Below, piece by piece: positions 28,771 through 37,045 of a DNA stretch of 64,000 nucleotides. A program made the translations under genes and the position numbers. Each line of letters opens with the position of its first letter. Within the stretch, counting starts at the first letter, position 1. The DNA comes from Paenibacillus flagellatus (GTDB taxonomy: Bacteria; Bacillota; Bacilli; Paenibacillales; NBRC-103111), in assembly GCF_003217775.1 (NCBI RefSeq), contig NZ_QJVJ01000003.1, positions 248,001 through 312,000 on the forward strand, read 5' to 3'. The notes under the pieces were generated by a model. It ran no database searches. It was not told the DNA's origin and saw only the letters and a program-made list of their open reading frames with translations.

Positions 28771-29811
28771 TTATCCGCGCGCCGCCTCCGTCTCTTCGTC
28801 GTCCGGCTCGACGTGCTCGACCAACCGGTCGAGCCGGGCCGTCTGGCAGCCGTAATCGTACATCGCCGCCGCGACGATCAAAAGACGTTGCGACCCGTCC
28901 CGCCCTTCGCCGTAAAAATCCGTCGCCCGTTTCATGAACAGATCGTTCGCCTCCTCGGCCGGCGTCGAATCCCAGCTTCCGGGCTTCAGCTTGTCGTCGT
29001 ATTTCAACAGCACGTGCTCGTGGAACTTGATCAGCTTCTCCAAATGGCGGTCGTAGCTTTTGTTCATCTCCGGCGTCCGTTCCGCCTGGAAAAAATGCTC
29101 GTGCACCGCCTCGAGCGCTTCGAACCCTTTTTGCAGCGCGTACAGCATTTGCTTGTCCACGACGAGCCGCCGCGATTGCCGGAATTTGGCGCGCTTCAGC
29201 TTTTTCTGCTCTTCTTCGAGCAGCTTGTATTTCGCCGCAAGCGATGCCAAGCCGTCCTGCAGCTCCTGCTTCCGTTCACGGAACACCTTCTCCTTCATTT
29301 CGTCGGAAATGGCCGTGCGGAGCAGCAAGGACAGCTGCGCGAACACCGCGCGCACCTGCTCGTGAAATTGCTCCTTCGGCTTCGGGGGAAGAAAGGCGAC
29401 GTTGATGACGAATGCCGATACGATGCCGATCAAGCTGAGCAGAAACCGGTTCAAGGCGAATTCCCACTGTCCGGACGCTTCCATGACGGCTACGACGGTG
29501 ACGAGCGTCAGTCCGACCGTCTCCTCCATGCCGAATTTGATGCACAGCATGATGACGACGACGCAGACGACTCCGATGGCGATCGGCTCGTTGGACAAAA
29601 ACGTGCCGGCCAGCATCGCGATCGCCGCGCCGACCGTGTTCGTCTGCACCTGCTCGAGAAAGTAGCGCCACGAGCGGTAAATCGAAGGCTGCATGGCGAA
29701 TATCGCCGCGACGGCGGCGATGACGGGAGGAGTGAAGTGGAGCCATACGCTTGCGTACAAAGCCAGCGTGACGGCGATCCCCGTCTTGAGCATGCGGGCG
29801 CCGAAAGTCAT
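28771..29811 (-). CDS. Aromatic acid exporter family / FUSC-like membrane protein
   Basis: Membrane protein of 346 residues: about six N-terminal helices (residues 1-150) with PPVIAAVAAIFAMQPSIYRSWRYFLEQVQTNTVGA, a hallmark of the ArAE/DUF939 group, followed by a long soluble coiled region (KEQFHEQVRAVFAQL onward). Such proteins are thought to export aromatic or other organic acids. The ATG at 29811 has AAGGAG 8 nt upstream; the GTG three codons earlier overlaps that site. Confidence 0.85.
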   Translation of the reverse strand: MTFGARMLKTGIAVTLALYASVWLHFTPPVIAAVAAIFAMQPSIYRSWRYFLEQVQTNTVGAAIAMLAGTFLSNEPIAIGVVCVVVIMLCIKFGMEETVGLTLVTVVAVMEASGQWEFALNRFLLSLIGIVSAFVINVAFLPPKPKEQFHEQVRAVFAQLSLLLRTAISDEMKEKVFRERKQELQDGLASLAAKYKLLEEEQKKLKRAKFRQSRRLVVDKQMLYALQKGFEALEAVHEHFFQAERTPEMNKSYDRHLEKLIKFHEHVLLKYDDKLKPGSWDSTPAEEANDLFMKRATDFYGEGRDGSQRLLIVAAAMYDYGCQTARLDRLVEHVEPDDEETEAARG

Positions 29812-29914
29812 CGCGTTCACTCCTTCTTCGGTCGTGTCGGTTAACTAGCTGAATTATACATGGCGGGCCGCCGTCTCGACAAGGCGACCGCCGGCAGCCC
29901 TCGGGTCGGCCCTT

Positions 29915-31105
29915 TCATCCCGCCTCCGCCTCCGTCGACTCCGGCGGCCGAGGCCGGAACCGGAGCCCCGCGAGGACGAACAGCGCGTATACGCCGCCGA
30001 GCGCCACGAACAGGCTGGACAGCGAAACGTGCTGCAGCAGCCATCCCCCGGCGTTCGGCCCGATCAGACTGGCGATCGAGAAATGAATCGACGCGAGGAC
30101 GTTGGCGGTCGGCAATATCGCCTTCGGCAGCAGATCGGCCGCATAGGCGAGTCCGAGCGAATAGAACGAGCCGATCGCGCCTCCCGCGACGACGAACAGC
30201 GCTCCGACGATCCAGACGTTCGCTCCCGCGAACGGGACGGCGAGGAAGGCGCATGCGCCGATCAGTCCGCAGCCCAGCAGCACCGGCTTCCGGCCGATCC
30301 GGTCGCTCCATATGCCGAGCGGCAGCTGCAGGATGAGGCTGCCCGCTCCGATCATCGGCAGCAGGACGGCGATATCGCCGGAGGTCAAGCCCGTACGCAG
30401 ACCGTAAACGGGAAAGTTCCCGTTCATGGACGCTTCCATATATCCGTACAAAAACGACGGCAGCAGCGGAAACCAAACGAGCCGGTAGACGCGGACGAAC
30501 CGGTTCGACCCGCCGCGCTCCGTTGGCCGCTCTTCCGCCCCGGCCGGCTTTTCGTTCCGCAATCGCAGGGCGAGCAGCAGGACGGTGACGAACAGCACGT
30601 TGACGACGGCGATCGGCGCCGCCTCCCCGAACCGGAGCAGCCCGATCGCGAGCGGGCCGAGCGCGAACCCGACGCCGTACGCCATACCGTATAGTGAAAT
30701 GTTGCGGCCGCGCCGTTCCGCCGGCGACATCGACACGATCCACAGCTGGCTTGCATAATGGAGCGCGCTGTCGCCGATGCCGACCAGCAGCCGCAGCACG
30801 AACCAGACGATCATGCTGTCCGTGAGCGAGAACAGCATCGTCGCCCCCGTCACGAGCGAGATTCCCGCCACAATGACGGGCTTGAAGCCGTATTTTCGAA
30901 CCGGACGCTCGACGACGAACATCGTCCCGAAGACGCCGATATAGAGGGCGGCGGCGTTGAGCGCGTTCAGCTCCGCCGGCACGCCCCGCTGTTCGAGCCA
31001 GATCGTGAGCAAGGGCAGCAGCAAGCCTTGGCTCGAGCCGGCCACCACGACGACGAGAATGAGCGTGACGAACGACGCGTTTCCAAACGTTGTTGCGGGC
31101 TTCAT
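29915..31105 (-). CDS. MFS transporter, DHA1-like drug/sugar efflux type
   Basis: Membrane transporter of 396 residues with twelve predicted helices. The A-motif region in loop 2-3 reads ERPVRKYGFKPVIVAG, and the second-half equivalent is GIWSDRIGRKPVLLGCG. LRLLVGIGDSALHYASQLW and the Gly-rich helix 5 suit the DHA1 group. The ATG at 31105 follows AAAGGAAG. The substrate is unknown. Confidence 0.88.
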   Translation of the reverse strand: MKPATTFGNASFVTLILVVVVAGSSQGLLLPLLTIWLEQRGVPAELNALNAAALYIGVFGTMFVVERPVRKYGFKPVIVAGISLVTGATMLFSLTDSMIVWFVLRLLVGIGDSALHYASQLWIVSMSPAERRGRNISLYGMAYGVGFALGPLAIGLLRFGEAAPIAVVNVLFVTVLLLALRLRNEKPAGAEERPTERGGSNRFVRVYRLVWFPLLPSFLYGYMEASMNGNFPVYGLRTGLTSGDIAVLLPMIGAGSLILQLPLGIWSDRIGRKPVLLGCGLIGACAFLAVPFAGANVWIVGALFVVAGGAIGSFYSLGLAYAADLLPKAILPTANVLASIHFSIASLIGPNAGGWLLQHVSLSSLFVALGGVYALFVLAGLRFRPRPPESTEAEAG

Positions 31106-31222
31106 GTCGGTCTTCCTTTCCGGTAAGCTCCGTTCCCCGGGCAGCCCGATTATTGTAGCAGACGACCGCCTCGCCTGTAAACGGCGATCGACGGCGCCGT
31201 CGGACGACGTACCCGGACAGCA

Positions 31223-31251
31223 CAAAAACGCCTTGCAGCCTCTCTGCAAGG
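31223..31251 (-). terminator. Terminator of the KinB-like kinase gene
   Basis: Stem CCTTGCAG (31231-31238) / CTGCAAGG (31244-31251) with a 5-nt loop, followed on the minus strand by CGTTTTTG. It lies about 50 bp after the kinase stop. Confidence 0.85.
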
Positions 31252-31299
31252 TTCGGTTATACCTTCAAGCCGCCTGGGCGGTCCATAGGGACGTCGGGC

Positions 31300-32586
31300 T
31301 CACGACGTCGCAGTCCGGTCGGAGCGGTCGCTCACCAACGGGAATGCGATCGTAAACGTCGTCCCTTTCCATTTTTCGCTTTGGATGTCGATCGTTCCCT
31401 GCATTTTGCGGATAATGCCGAACGAGACCATCGTGCCGAGCCCGGTCCCTTTATCCTTCGTCGAATAATACGGCGTACCGAGCCGGTTCAGCTGATCGGC
31501 GCTCATGCCGATGCCGTTGTCCTTGATGACGAGCAGGACGAAGCCGTCCTGCTTGCTTAGCTCGATTTCCAGGACGCCGTTTTCCGTCATCGCCTCGATG
31601 GCGTTTTTGCCGATATTGATGATCGCCTGCCTCAGCTTGAACTTGTCCCCGCTGATGAGGATCGGCTGATCCGGCGTCGTGCGGCGGATTTCGATGTTCA
31701 AATAGTTCGCGTACGAGCTCAGGATGCCGCAGACGTATGCGACTTCCCGCTCCATGTCGATCGTCTCGATATGCTCCGGATCGGGCTTCGCGAGCGACAA
31801 GTAGTCCGATATGATTTTTTGCGCGCGGTCGAGTTCTTCCAGACAAATTTGACGGTAAAACGACTTCCGCTCCGGGGTCAGGTCGTTCGCACCCAACAGC
31901 TGGATGAATCCTCGTACCGAAGTTAACGGATTGCGGATTTCATGCGCGACCGAGGCGGCGATATCGCTGACGATTTTCATCTTCTCGCTTTTGATCACTT
32001 CCTGCTGGATGTAGAAGTTCGTCCGAAAATATTCCATGAAATAGACGTACAGCCCGCAAAACAGGCTTTGGACGACGATCAGCGGCATCGCCGAAATGAA
32101 ACCGCTGCCAACAAGGTCGGTCAGTTGATTCGTCAGCGCGTAAAAACCAACGAGGATAAGCAATCGTACGACGAAGCTGAGTACCGCCGCGGCGGCGACT
32201 TTCCGGTAAAGCGCAAACGGGTTGCAATTCCTCGCGAAGTAGATGACAACGATGGCGGCGGGAAGAACGGACAGCGCGTACAGCAACGGGTGCGCCGTTC
32301 CGAGCGCGATCCGGTAGGCGACCAAGACGATGAACAGAAGCGCCGATACGACCGGACCGCCGATCAAAGAGCCGACGACGAGCGGCACGATCCGGAAATC
32401 GAACGCCATGCCGTTGACGACGACCGGGAACGACATCGTGCAGACCAAGGCGACGGAAAACAAGACGAACAGGACGGCGCGAAACGGCACCCTCTTGCTT
32501 TCCAGCTTCAATACGTGAGGATAAAATACGATCGGGAGGAAAATGAAGAAAAGGTTCAGCAAAAAATCTTTGACATAAGCGAGCAA
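31300..32586 (-). CDS. Sensor histidine kinase, KinB-like (sporulation type)
   Basis: Membrane histidine kinase of 428 residues. The N-terminal half (1-190) has about six helices of the 5TMR/LytS-like type with FRIVPLVVGSLIGGP, as in KinB. The H-box is ASVAHEIRNPLTSVRGFIQLL (His215), then the N-box AIINIGKNAIEAM, G1 DNGIGM and G2 GTGLG. KinB-type kinases feed the Spo0A phosphorelay; no response regulator is next to it, which fits an orphan sporulation kinase. The start is a TTG at 32586 with GGGGGAG 5-6 nt upstream. It is monocistronic. Confidence 0.88.
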   Translation of the reverse strand: MLAYVKDFLLNLFFIFLPIVFYPHVLKLESKRVPFRAVLFVLFSVALVCTMSFPVVVNGMAFDFRIVPLVVGSLIGGPVVSALLFIVLVAYRIALGTAHPLLYALSVLPAAIVVIYFARNCNPFALYRKVAAAAVLSFVVRLLILVGFYALTNQLTDLVGSGFISAMPLIVVQSLFCGLYVYFMEYFRTNFYIQQEVIKSEKMKIVSDIAASVAHEIRNPLTSVRGFIQLLGANDLTPERKSFYRQICLEELDRAQKIISDYLSLAKPDPEHIETIDMEREVAYVCGILSSYANYLNIEIRRTTPDQPILISGDKFKLRQAIINIGKNAIEAMTENGVLEIELSKQDGFVLLVIKDNGIGMSADQLNRLGTPYYSTKDKGTGLGTMVSFGIIRKMQGTIDIQSEKWKGTTFTIAFPLVSDRSDRTATS

Positions 32587-32862
32587 CGGTTCTCCCCCTA
32601 GAGAGCGTCATCGAGCTCATTATAACAAGATTCCCCATCCGCGAGTAGCGCCCGTCCCCCCTTCGCGAAACATTTTTTCACCCGATGCCAGCGGATGATC
32701 AAACACCATCAAATGTTGTGGTCGTCGTGAACTTTGGCCGGCGCGAATCTTATATCCGGAAGAGCCTGCAAGCCGTCTATTCGCGAATGACGCGCACAGC
32801 AAGAAGGGACCGTCCTACCGGACAGCCCCTTTCCGTTTAGAGGGAACGCATTTGTAGGCTCC
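32587..32862. other. Intergenic stretch between kinase and glycan locus
   Basis: No gene is seen. It holds a terminator-like imperfect hairpin (32804-32832) that would serve the DUF4838 gene on the minus strand and, on its left side, the kinase promoter region. Together with the relic at 32863-32991 it makes the 408 bp gap between annotated genes. Confidence 0.5.
32804..32832 (-). terminator. Possible terminator of the first DUF4838 gene
   Basis: Imperfect stem: AAGGG pairs with CCCTT on the outside and GTCC with GGAC inside (loop TACC). The minus-strand tail TTCTTGC is only weakly T-rich. Confidence 0.45.
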
Positions 32863-32991
32863 CTACCCGTTCAAGCTCGCTTCCACCCGCACGACGGACA
32901 GCGGCGGTACGATCAGGCAATCGCGCTCCGGAGCAGTCGGCTCCGCCTTCCACCGTTTCCCGCGTTCGGCGCAGTGTTTGGCAAGCCGGAC
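32863..32991 (-). pseudogene. Relic: 3' end of a GH51-like glycosidase gene
   Basis: A 43-codon minus-strand stretch ends LIVPPLSVVRVEASLNG-stop. It matches the C-terminus of the GH51-like protein at 41392-43257 (TLLPPLSVVRLRYERAG). Nothing upstream of it is left, because it abuts the stop codon of the first DUF4838 gene (32995). It is therefore a leftover of a deleted second glycosidase gene rather than a coding gene. Confidence 0.6.
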
Positions 32992-32994
32992 GTT

Positions 32995-35853
32995 CTACGG
33001 CGTTACCTTCAACGCATCGAAGGAGACGTAGTAGTTGGTCGAAGCGGCGTTCTTCGTCCAGTCCGCCTCGATTCGCAGCGTATGGGGCCCTCGCGTCAGC
33101 GTGCCCGTCGTATACATCTGCTGCTGGTAGATGGCGACGGGGTTGTAATAATCGACCGTCGTCTTGTAAACCCCGTCCACGTAAATGCGCGCTTTGCCGT
33201 AGACGAGGTTCTTCGCCGCGATCACCTTGGCCTCCGTTCCGTAGAACGGCATATCTACGTAGGCGCCCTGCGTCATACCGAGACGCTGAGAGCCTCCGAT
33301 ATGCTGCGAATTGGCGTACAGCGTCCAGGTGCCGGAATACTGGACGGCCGGATTGCCGCTGTCGATCGTTCCGGCCTCCGCTTGGTACGCCCGCACTTGG
33401 TCGACGTACACCGTTTCGCCGTCGCCCAGCTTATCCACGTATACTTTCAAAATGACCTTGGCGACAGTCTTGGCGCCCCACTTGGCGGGAATATCCCAGA
33501 TCGTATCGTACGGCACCCAGGTCCCCGCGGAGGGAGGCACATCGACGACGGCGGAATCTCTGGCCATCAGCGTCGTCCCGTTCGCATCGAGCAGCGTCAG
33601 GTTCATGCGGATCCGGGCATCCGACGTCGAGGGGAACCCCGCAGGCGCGTAGTAGTAAACGCGCGATGCCAGCACGCCCGGTTTGACCAGGAACGATTGC
33701 GATACGGGCCCTCCCTGATCCGCACCGGTCACGGCCACGCTGACGCTCCCGTCCTTGGCCGTCGCGGAGCCTGCAACGAATTGTACCGTTCCTCGCGTGC
33801 CCTTGCGCTCCAACGTCCAGCCGGCGCCGTTGTTGTCTTCGAACGACGGATTCGCCGTCAGATTGGATACGTCGTCGTTCAGCGCACTCAGCATGACCCT
33901 CGCCCAATCGCGAATCGGTGTCCGCACGGGCGCCGTCGCATAGCTGTTCAGTTGCGTATGAACCGGCCCGGTCGCCGCCTCGGCGCGCAAGAAATCCATC
34001 AGCTCCCAGTATTCGGCGAAATGCCAGTACGGCCAGTACAGATTGAAGCTTTGCGGCGTCAGACTCTGATTCAAAATCGCCTTGTTCAGCTTGAACTCCT
34101 CGATCAGCGAGAAACGCTTCTCGTAGTACGTTCCCGCTTGTGCGATCCGATTGAGCATCTGCAGCGCCTGCGTCGCGGTCGTAACCTGCGACGGCCAAGT
34201 CGGGGTGTAGCTGAGCGCCGACGCTTCGTAATAATCGAACGTGCGCAGCAAGAGCTCGGCGCGCGTAATCTGCGCAGGCGTCTGCGCGTCGTCCACGACG
34301 TTCTCCAGCAGCTGCCTCATGCTCGCGATCTCGGCCGCGCTGACGAGCGACAAGTAGCCGGGGCTCGGGAACCAGAAATACGTCTTGTTCTTGTACGGCT
34401 GGAACCAGCCGGTCGGCGGCACCTCCGTCGTCCACAAAGTCTCCCAGAAGTCGTAATACGCTTTAAGGTCCGCCGCGGCGACGGGACCGACCGCTCGCTC
34501 GTACCATTCTTCGAGCAAATCGTCGACGTCCAGACTCGGATTCCACATCAGCTTGGCGTACACCCAATTCTTCGGGCCTTCGCCCCAATTCGGGAAGGAC
34601 TCCGCAATCAGCCCGACCACGCTGTTCTGACTGGCGAACTGCATGTAGTCCGACATGACGTGCGGATAGACGCGGGGCAGTGTGTACGGCGAGCCGTAGA
34701 TGTAATCGTACCAGCCCAGACTCGACGCCTTGGTCGCCCACTCCTGGGTCCGGTCCATATCCGCGGTCTTGACGTCCGCCGCCGCCCAGCCGTACCGGTC
34801 CTTCGTCAAGTACGGGATGACGTGGCTGTTCAAGGCGAACGACGGCGGATCCATCACTTCCCGGTAGGCGAGCACGCCGAAATATTTGTCCGGATGCACC
34901 TGCAGCACGCCGGCGACCACCTGGTTGACCCATCCGTAGTACAGATCCGAGAAGTCGAAGTAGTCTCCCGAATTTTTCGCAGTCGTCGTCTCGCAGAAGC
35001 CGCCCTCGTCGTTGACGCCGAGCGAGTACGACGTCGCATCGGGATGGGCGTTGAAATACTGCACGATCCGGGTGATCGCCGCCGTCACGGTATTCGGATT
35101 GGAGAAGCAGGGCTGCCACTTGGTTGTAGTGGTCGGCAACGTATTGTTGGGATAATACTCGGGATGCGATGCAAACACGGCAGGGTCGAACAGCTCGTAT
35201 AGGTTATGGCCGAATTCGATCCGCCGGTGCATCCGGTTGTCGCGGGCCCACTGGATGTTCTCCGGTCCGATCGAGTGGCCCGGCGTGCCCATCGGGGCCA
35301 GCTTCCGCGAGACGAAGGCCGGCTCCTCGCGGAGCAGGACGCCCGTCGGAACCGGAACATTCGTCGCCTGCGGCACGTCCTCGCCGTCCGGGCCCGGCAT
35401 CAGCCAGCGCACCCCGACGTACCGCTCGAGAAACTCGTCGACGCCGAACTCGGTTCCCCAGGGCGTTGGACCGACGATCGTGATCGTGTCGCCTGCCGAA
35501 TGGATGACGAAGCCGTCTTCGTCCAGACCGGCAAGCGCGGTCGTTACCGCCGAAGGAAGCCCGGTTGTCGGGCCGACCCGAATTTTCACATACCCGCTCG
35601 GCGCGCTGCTTGCGCTTTGCACGACTTGCAGCGTAACGCCGGCGGACTTATACACGTAATCGACCAGCTTGTCGGCCGCGTCGATCGTCTGGCTGTTGGC
35701 GGTCGACTCGACGACCACGACGGCATGCGCTTGGCCGTTCTGCACGACCAGCAAGTCCGTCGGGTCGGCCGAGGCGGCCCCGGCGTTCCATCCGAGCAGC
35801 ACGGCGCATAATAACAACAGCATGCCCCCAGTTCGTACTCCGATCGTTCGCAT
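32995..35853 (-). CDS. Secreted DUF4838 protein with GH67-N-like domain and C-terminal modules (copy 1)
   Basis: Exported protein of 952 residues. Signal peptide 1-29 (cleavage near ASA). Residues 30-170 resemble the N-terminal domain of alpha-glucuronidases (TIDAADKLVDYVYKSAGVTL; TPWGTEFGVDEFLERYVGVRWLMPGPDGEDVP). The DUF4838 region (about 175-600) includes CFSNPNTVTAAI, YSLGVNDEGGFC and DRYGWAAADVK. The C-terminal 350 residues hold one carbohydrate-binding-like beta module (ANPSFEDNNGAGWTLERKGTRG) and a final module ending YVSFDALKVTP. Probably a glycan-degrading enzyme of unproven specificity. It closely resembles the protein encoded at 37046-40000 over its whole length. ATG at 35853 follows AAAGGGTG. 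Confidence 0.88.
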   Translation of the reverse strand: MRTIGVRTGGMLLLLCAVLLGWNAGAASADPTDLLVVQNGQAHAVVVVESTANSQTIDAADKLVDYVYKSAGVTLQVVQSASSAPSGYVKIRVGPTTGLPSAVTTALAGLDEDGFVIHSAGDTITIVGPTPWGTEFGVDEFLERYVGVRWLMPGPDGEDVPQATNVPVPTGVLLREEPAFVSRKLAPMGTPGHSIGPENIQWARDNRMHRRIEFGHNLYELFDPAVFASHPEYYPNNTLPTTTTKWQPCFSNPNTVTAAITRIVQYFNAHPDATSYSLGVNDEGGFCETTTAKNSGDYFDFSDLYYGWVNQVVAGVLQVHPDKYFGVLAYREVMDPPSFALNSHVIPYLTKDRYGWAAADVKTADMDRTQEWATKASSLGWYDYIYGSPYTLPRVYPHVMSDYMQFASQNSVVGLIAESFPNWGEGPKNWVYAKLMWNPSLDVDDLLEEWYERAVGPVAAADLKAYYDFWETLWTTEVPPTGWFQPYKNKTYFWFPSPGYLSLVSAAEIASMRQLLENVVDDAQTPAQITRAELLLRTFDYYEASALSYTPTWPSQVTTATQALQMLNRIAQAGTYYEKRFSLIEEFKLNKAILNQSLTPQSFNLYWPYWHFAEYWELMDFLRAEAATGPVHTQLNSYATAPVRTPIRDWARVMLSALNDDVSNLTANPSFEDNNGAGWTLERKGTRGTVQFVAGSATAKDGSVSVAVTGADQGGPVSQSFLVKPGVLASRVYYYAPAGFPSTSDARIRMNLTLLDANGTTLMARDSAVVDVPPSAGTWVPYDTIWDIPAKWGAKTVAKVILKVYVDKLGDGETVYVDQVRAYQAEAGTIDSGNPAVQYSGTWTLYANSQHIGGSQRLGMTQGAYVDMPFYGTEAKVIAAKNLVYGKARIYVDGVYKTTVDYYNPVAIYQQQMYTTGTLTRGPHTLRIEADWTKNAASTNYYVSFDALKVTP

Positions 35854-35875
35854 TCGCCGTTCACCCTTTCAATCG

Positions 35876-35958
35876 GATTGTCGTCGACGACAACCCGATT
35901 ATAGCTCGTTTCCGTGGAGAACTTCGCTCAGGATGTTGACGAATGTTTCACTTTTTTG
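35876..35958. promoter_or_regulatory. Upstream region of DUF4838 copy 1, duplicate of the AraC-gene upstream region
   Basis: This segment aligns with 43905-43988. Shared elements in order are TCG-CGACGA, CCGATTATA, TTC-G-GGA and a 33-bp block starting GCTCA and ending in TTTCACTTTTTTG (35926-35958 and 43956-43988, 29 of 33 identical by eye). It may be an AraC binding region used at both promoters, or the promoter of a lost second AraC gene. Confidence 0.6.
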
Positions 35959-35983
35959 CCGATAGCCGAAAAAATGTTTGCGC

Positions 35984-36937
35984 CTACATCTCCATATTAC
36001 CGGGCGAACAGCGGTGCGCCTTCGCTCTCTCCCAGTAATCGTCGAGCAGCTCCAGCCCGAATTCCCGGATGACGTCCTGAACGTTGAATTCGTCCGTCTC
36101 GCTCGAGATCAGCACGGAGCCGAGCAGGCCGGGATCGTGAATGCGCACCTTCGGTCCGTACTTGTTCTTGATGCTCCGGAAGTGCTCCTCGTTGTAATCG
36201 ATATGGATGACCTCGCAGTCGAGGTTGATCGTCCGGGTTACGTAATGATAATAGTTCGTGCTCTGGGCGATAATCTCCCCCACCGGCGAAATAATCGCGC
36301 TCGGCGCGTGCGTGTTGATCGCCCCGGCGAAATGCGCGCGGCAGCTGTACGCCCAATATTGCTGCATCAGGCCGCCGTGGTACGCCGACGAGAACAGGAT
36401 GAGATCCGGCTTCTGGCGGGCGTACCGCTCCCTCAGCCCGTCGAAGTTCAGGTCGAAGCAGATGGCGCAGGCGACCCGGCCGAAATCGGTCTCGAACACG
36501 GGCGCGTCCTTGCCGTACAGCATGCCGCCTTGCGTGCACTCCCCCTCGACCAGGTGGTTTTTGTTGTACACGCCCGCGACGTTGCCGCTGCGGTCGAGCA
36601 GCTGCGTGGAGTTGCGGAACGTTCCGTCCGGCAAGGCGCGAATCGCCGCATAAGCGATATAGCAGCGATGGTCCCGGGCGACCCCGGCGAAGAAATCGCG
36701 AATCCGGTCGCCGCGATACCGATAATATTCTTTCAACCGTTCGTACGTATAGCCGGCTCGCTCGGGACGGTCGCAGCATTCCGGCAGCACGATGAGATCC
36801 GGCCGATCGGGGAGCACCTGCTCCAGCCGATGCTCCCAATGCCCGATCATGCGGGTAACGACTTCCTCCAGGTCGGTCTCCGGACCCGCTCTCAGGAACG
36901 GCGCCGACAAGCAGCTTATTTTGACATAACGAGCCAT
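35984..36937 (-). CDS. Carbon-nitrogen hydrolase (nitrilase superfamily)
   Basis: Cytosolic amidase/nitrilase-type enzyme of 317 residues. The catalytic triad is visible: Glu in LIVLPECCD, Lys in YNKNHLVEGE and Cys in VACAICFDLNFDGLR. The YHGGLMQQYWAYSCRAHFAGAI segment and the C-terminal IHIDYNEEHFRSIK are family-like. The ATG at 36937 follows AGGAGG. It sits between two DUF4838 genes, 108 bp after the upstream one and 130 bp before the downstream one, so it may hydrolyse an amide or carbamoyl group on the sugar released by that system. Substrate unknown. Confidence 0.88.
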   Translation of the reverse strand: MARYVKISCLSAPFLRAGPETDLEEVVTRMIGHWEHRLEQVLPDRPDLIVLPECCDRPERAGYTYERLKEYYRYRGDRIRDFFAGVARDHRCYIAYAAIRALPDGTFRNSTQLLDRSGNVAGVYNKNHLVEGECTQGGMLYGKDAPVFETDFGRVACAICFDLNFDGLRERYARQKPDLILFSSAYHGGLMQQYWAYSCRAHFAGAINTHAPSAIISPVGEIIAQSTNYYHYVTRTINLDCEVIHIDYNEEHFRSIKNKYGPKVRIHDPGLLGSVLISSETDEFNVQDVIREFGLELLDDYWERAKAHRCSPGNMEM

Positions 36938-37045
36938 CTTGTATTCCTCCTGTTGGTTGAAGCTTTCGTCTATCGATTCCGACATCAACGGAAACCGCCG
37001 GATCGGCAGCGGCGATCCGGCAGTTCCAGGTCGTACACCTGCCCG

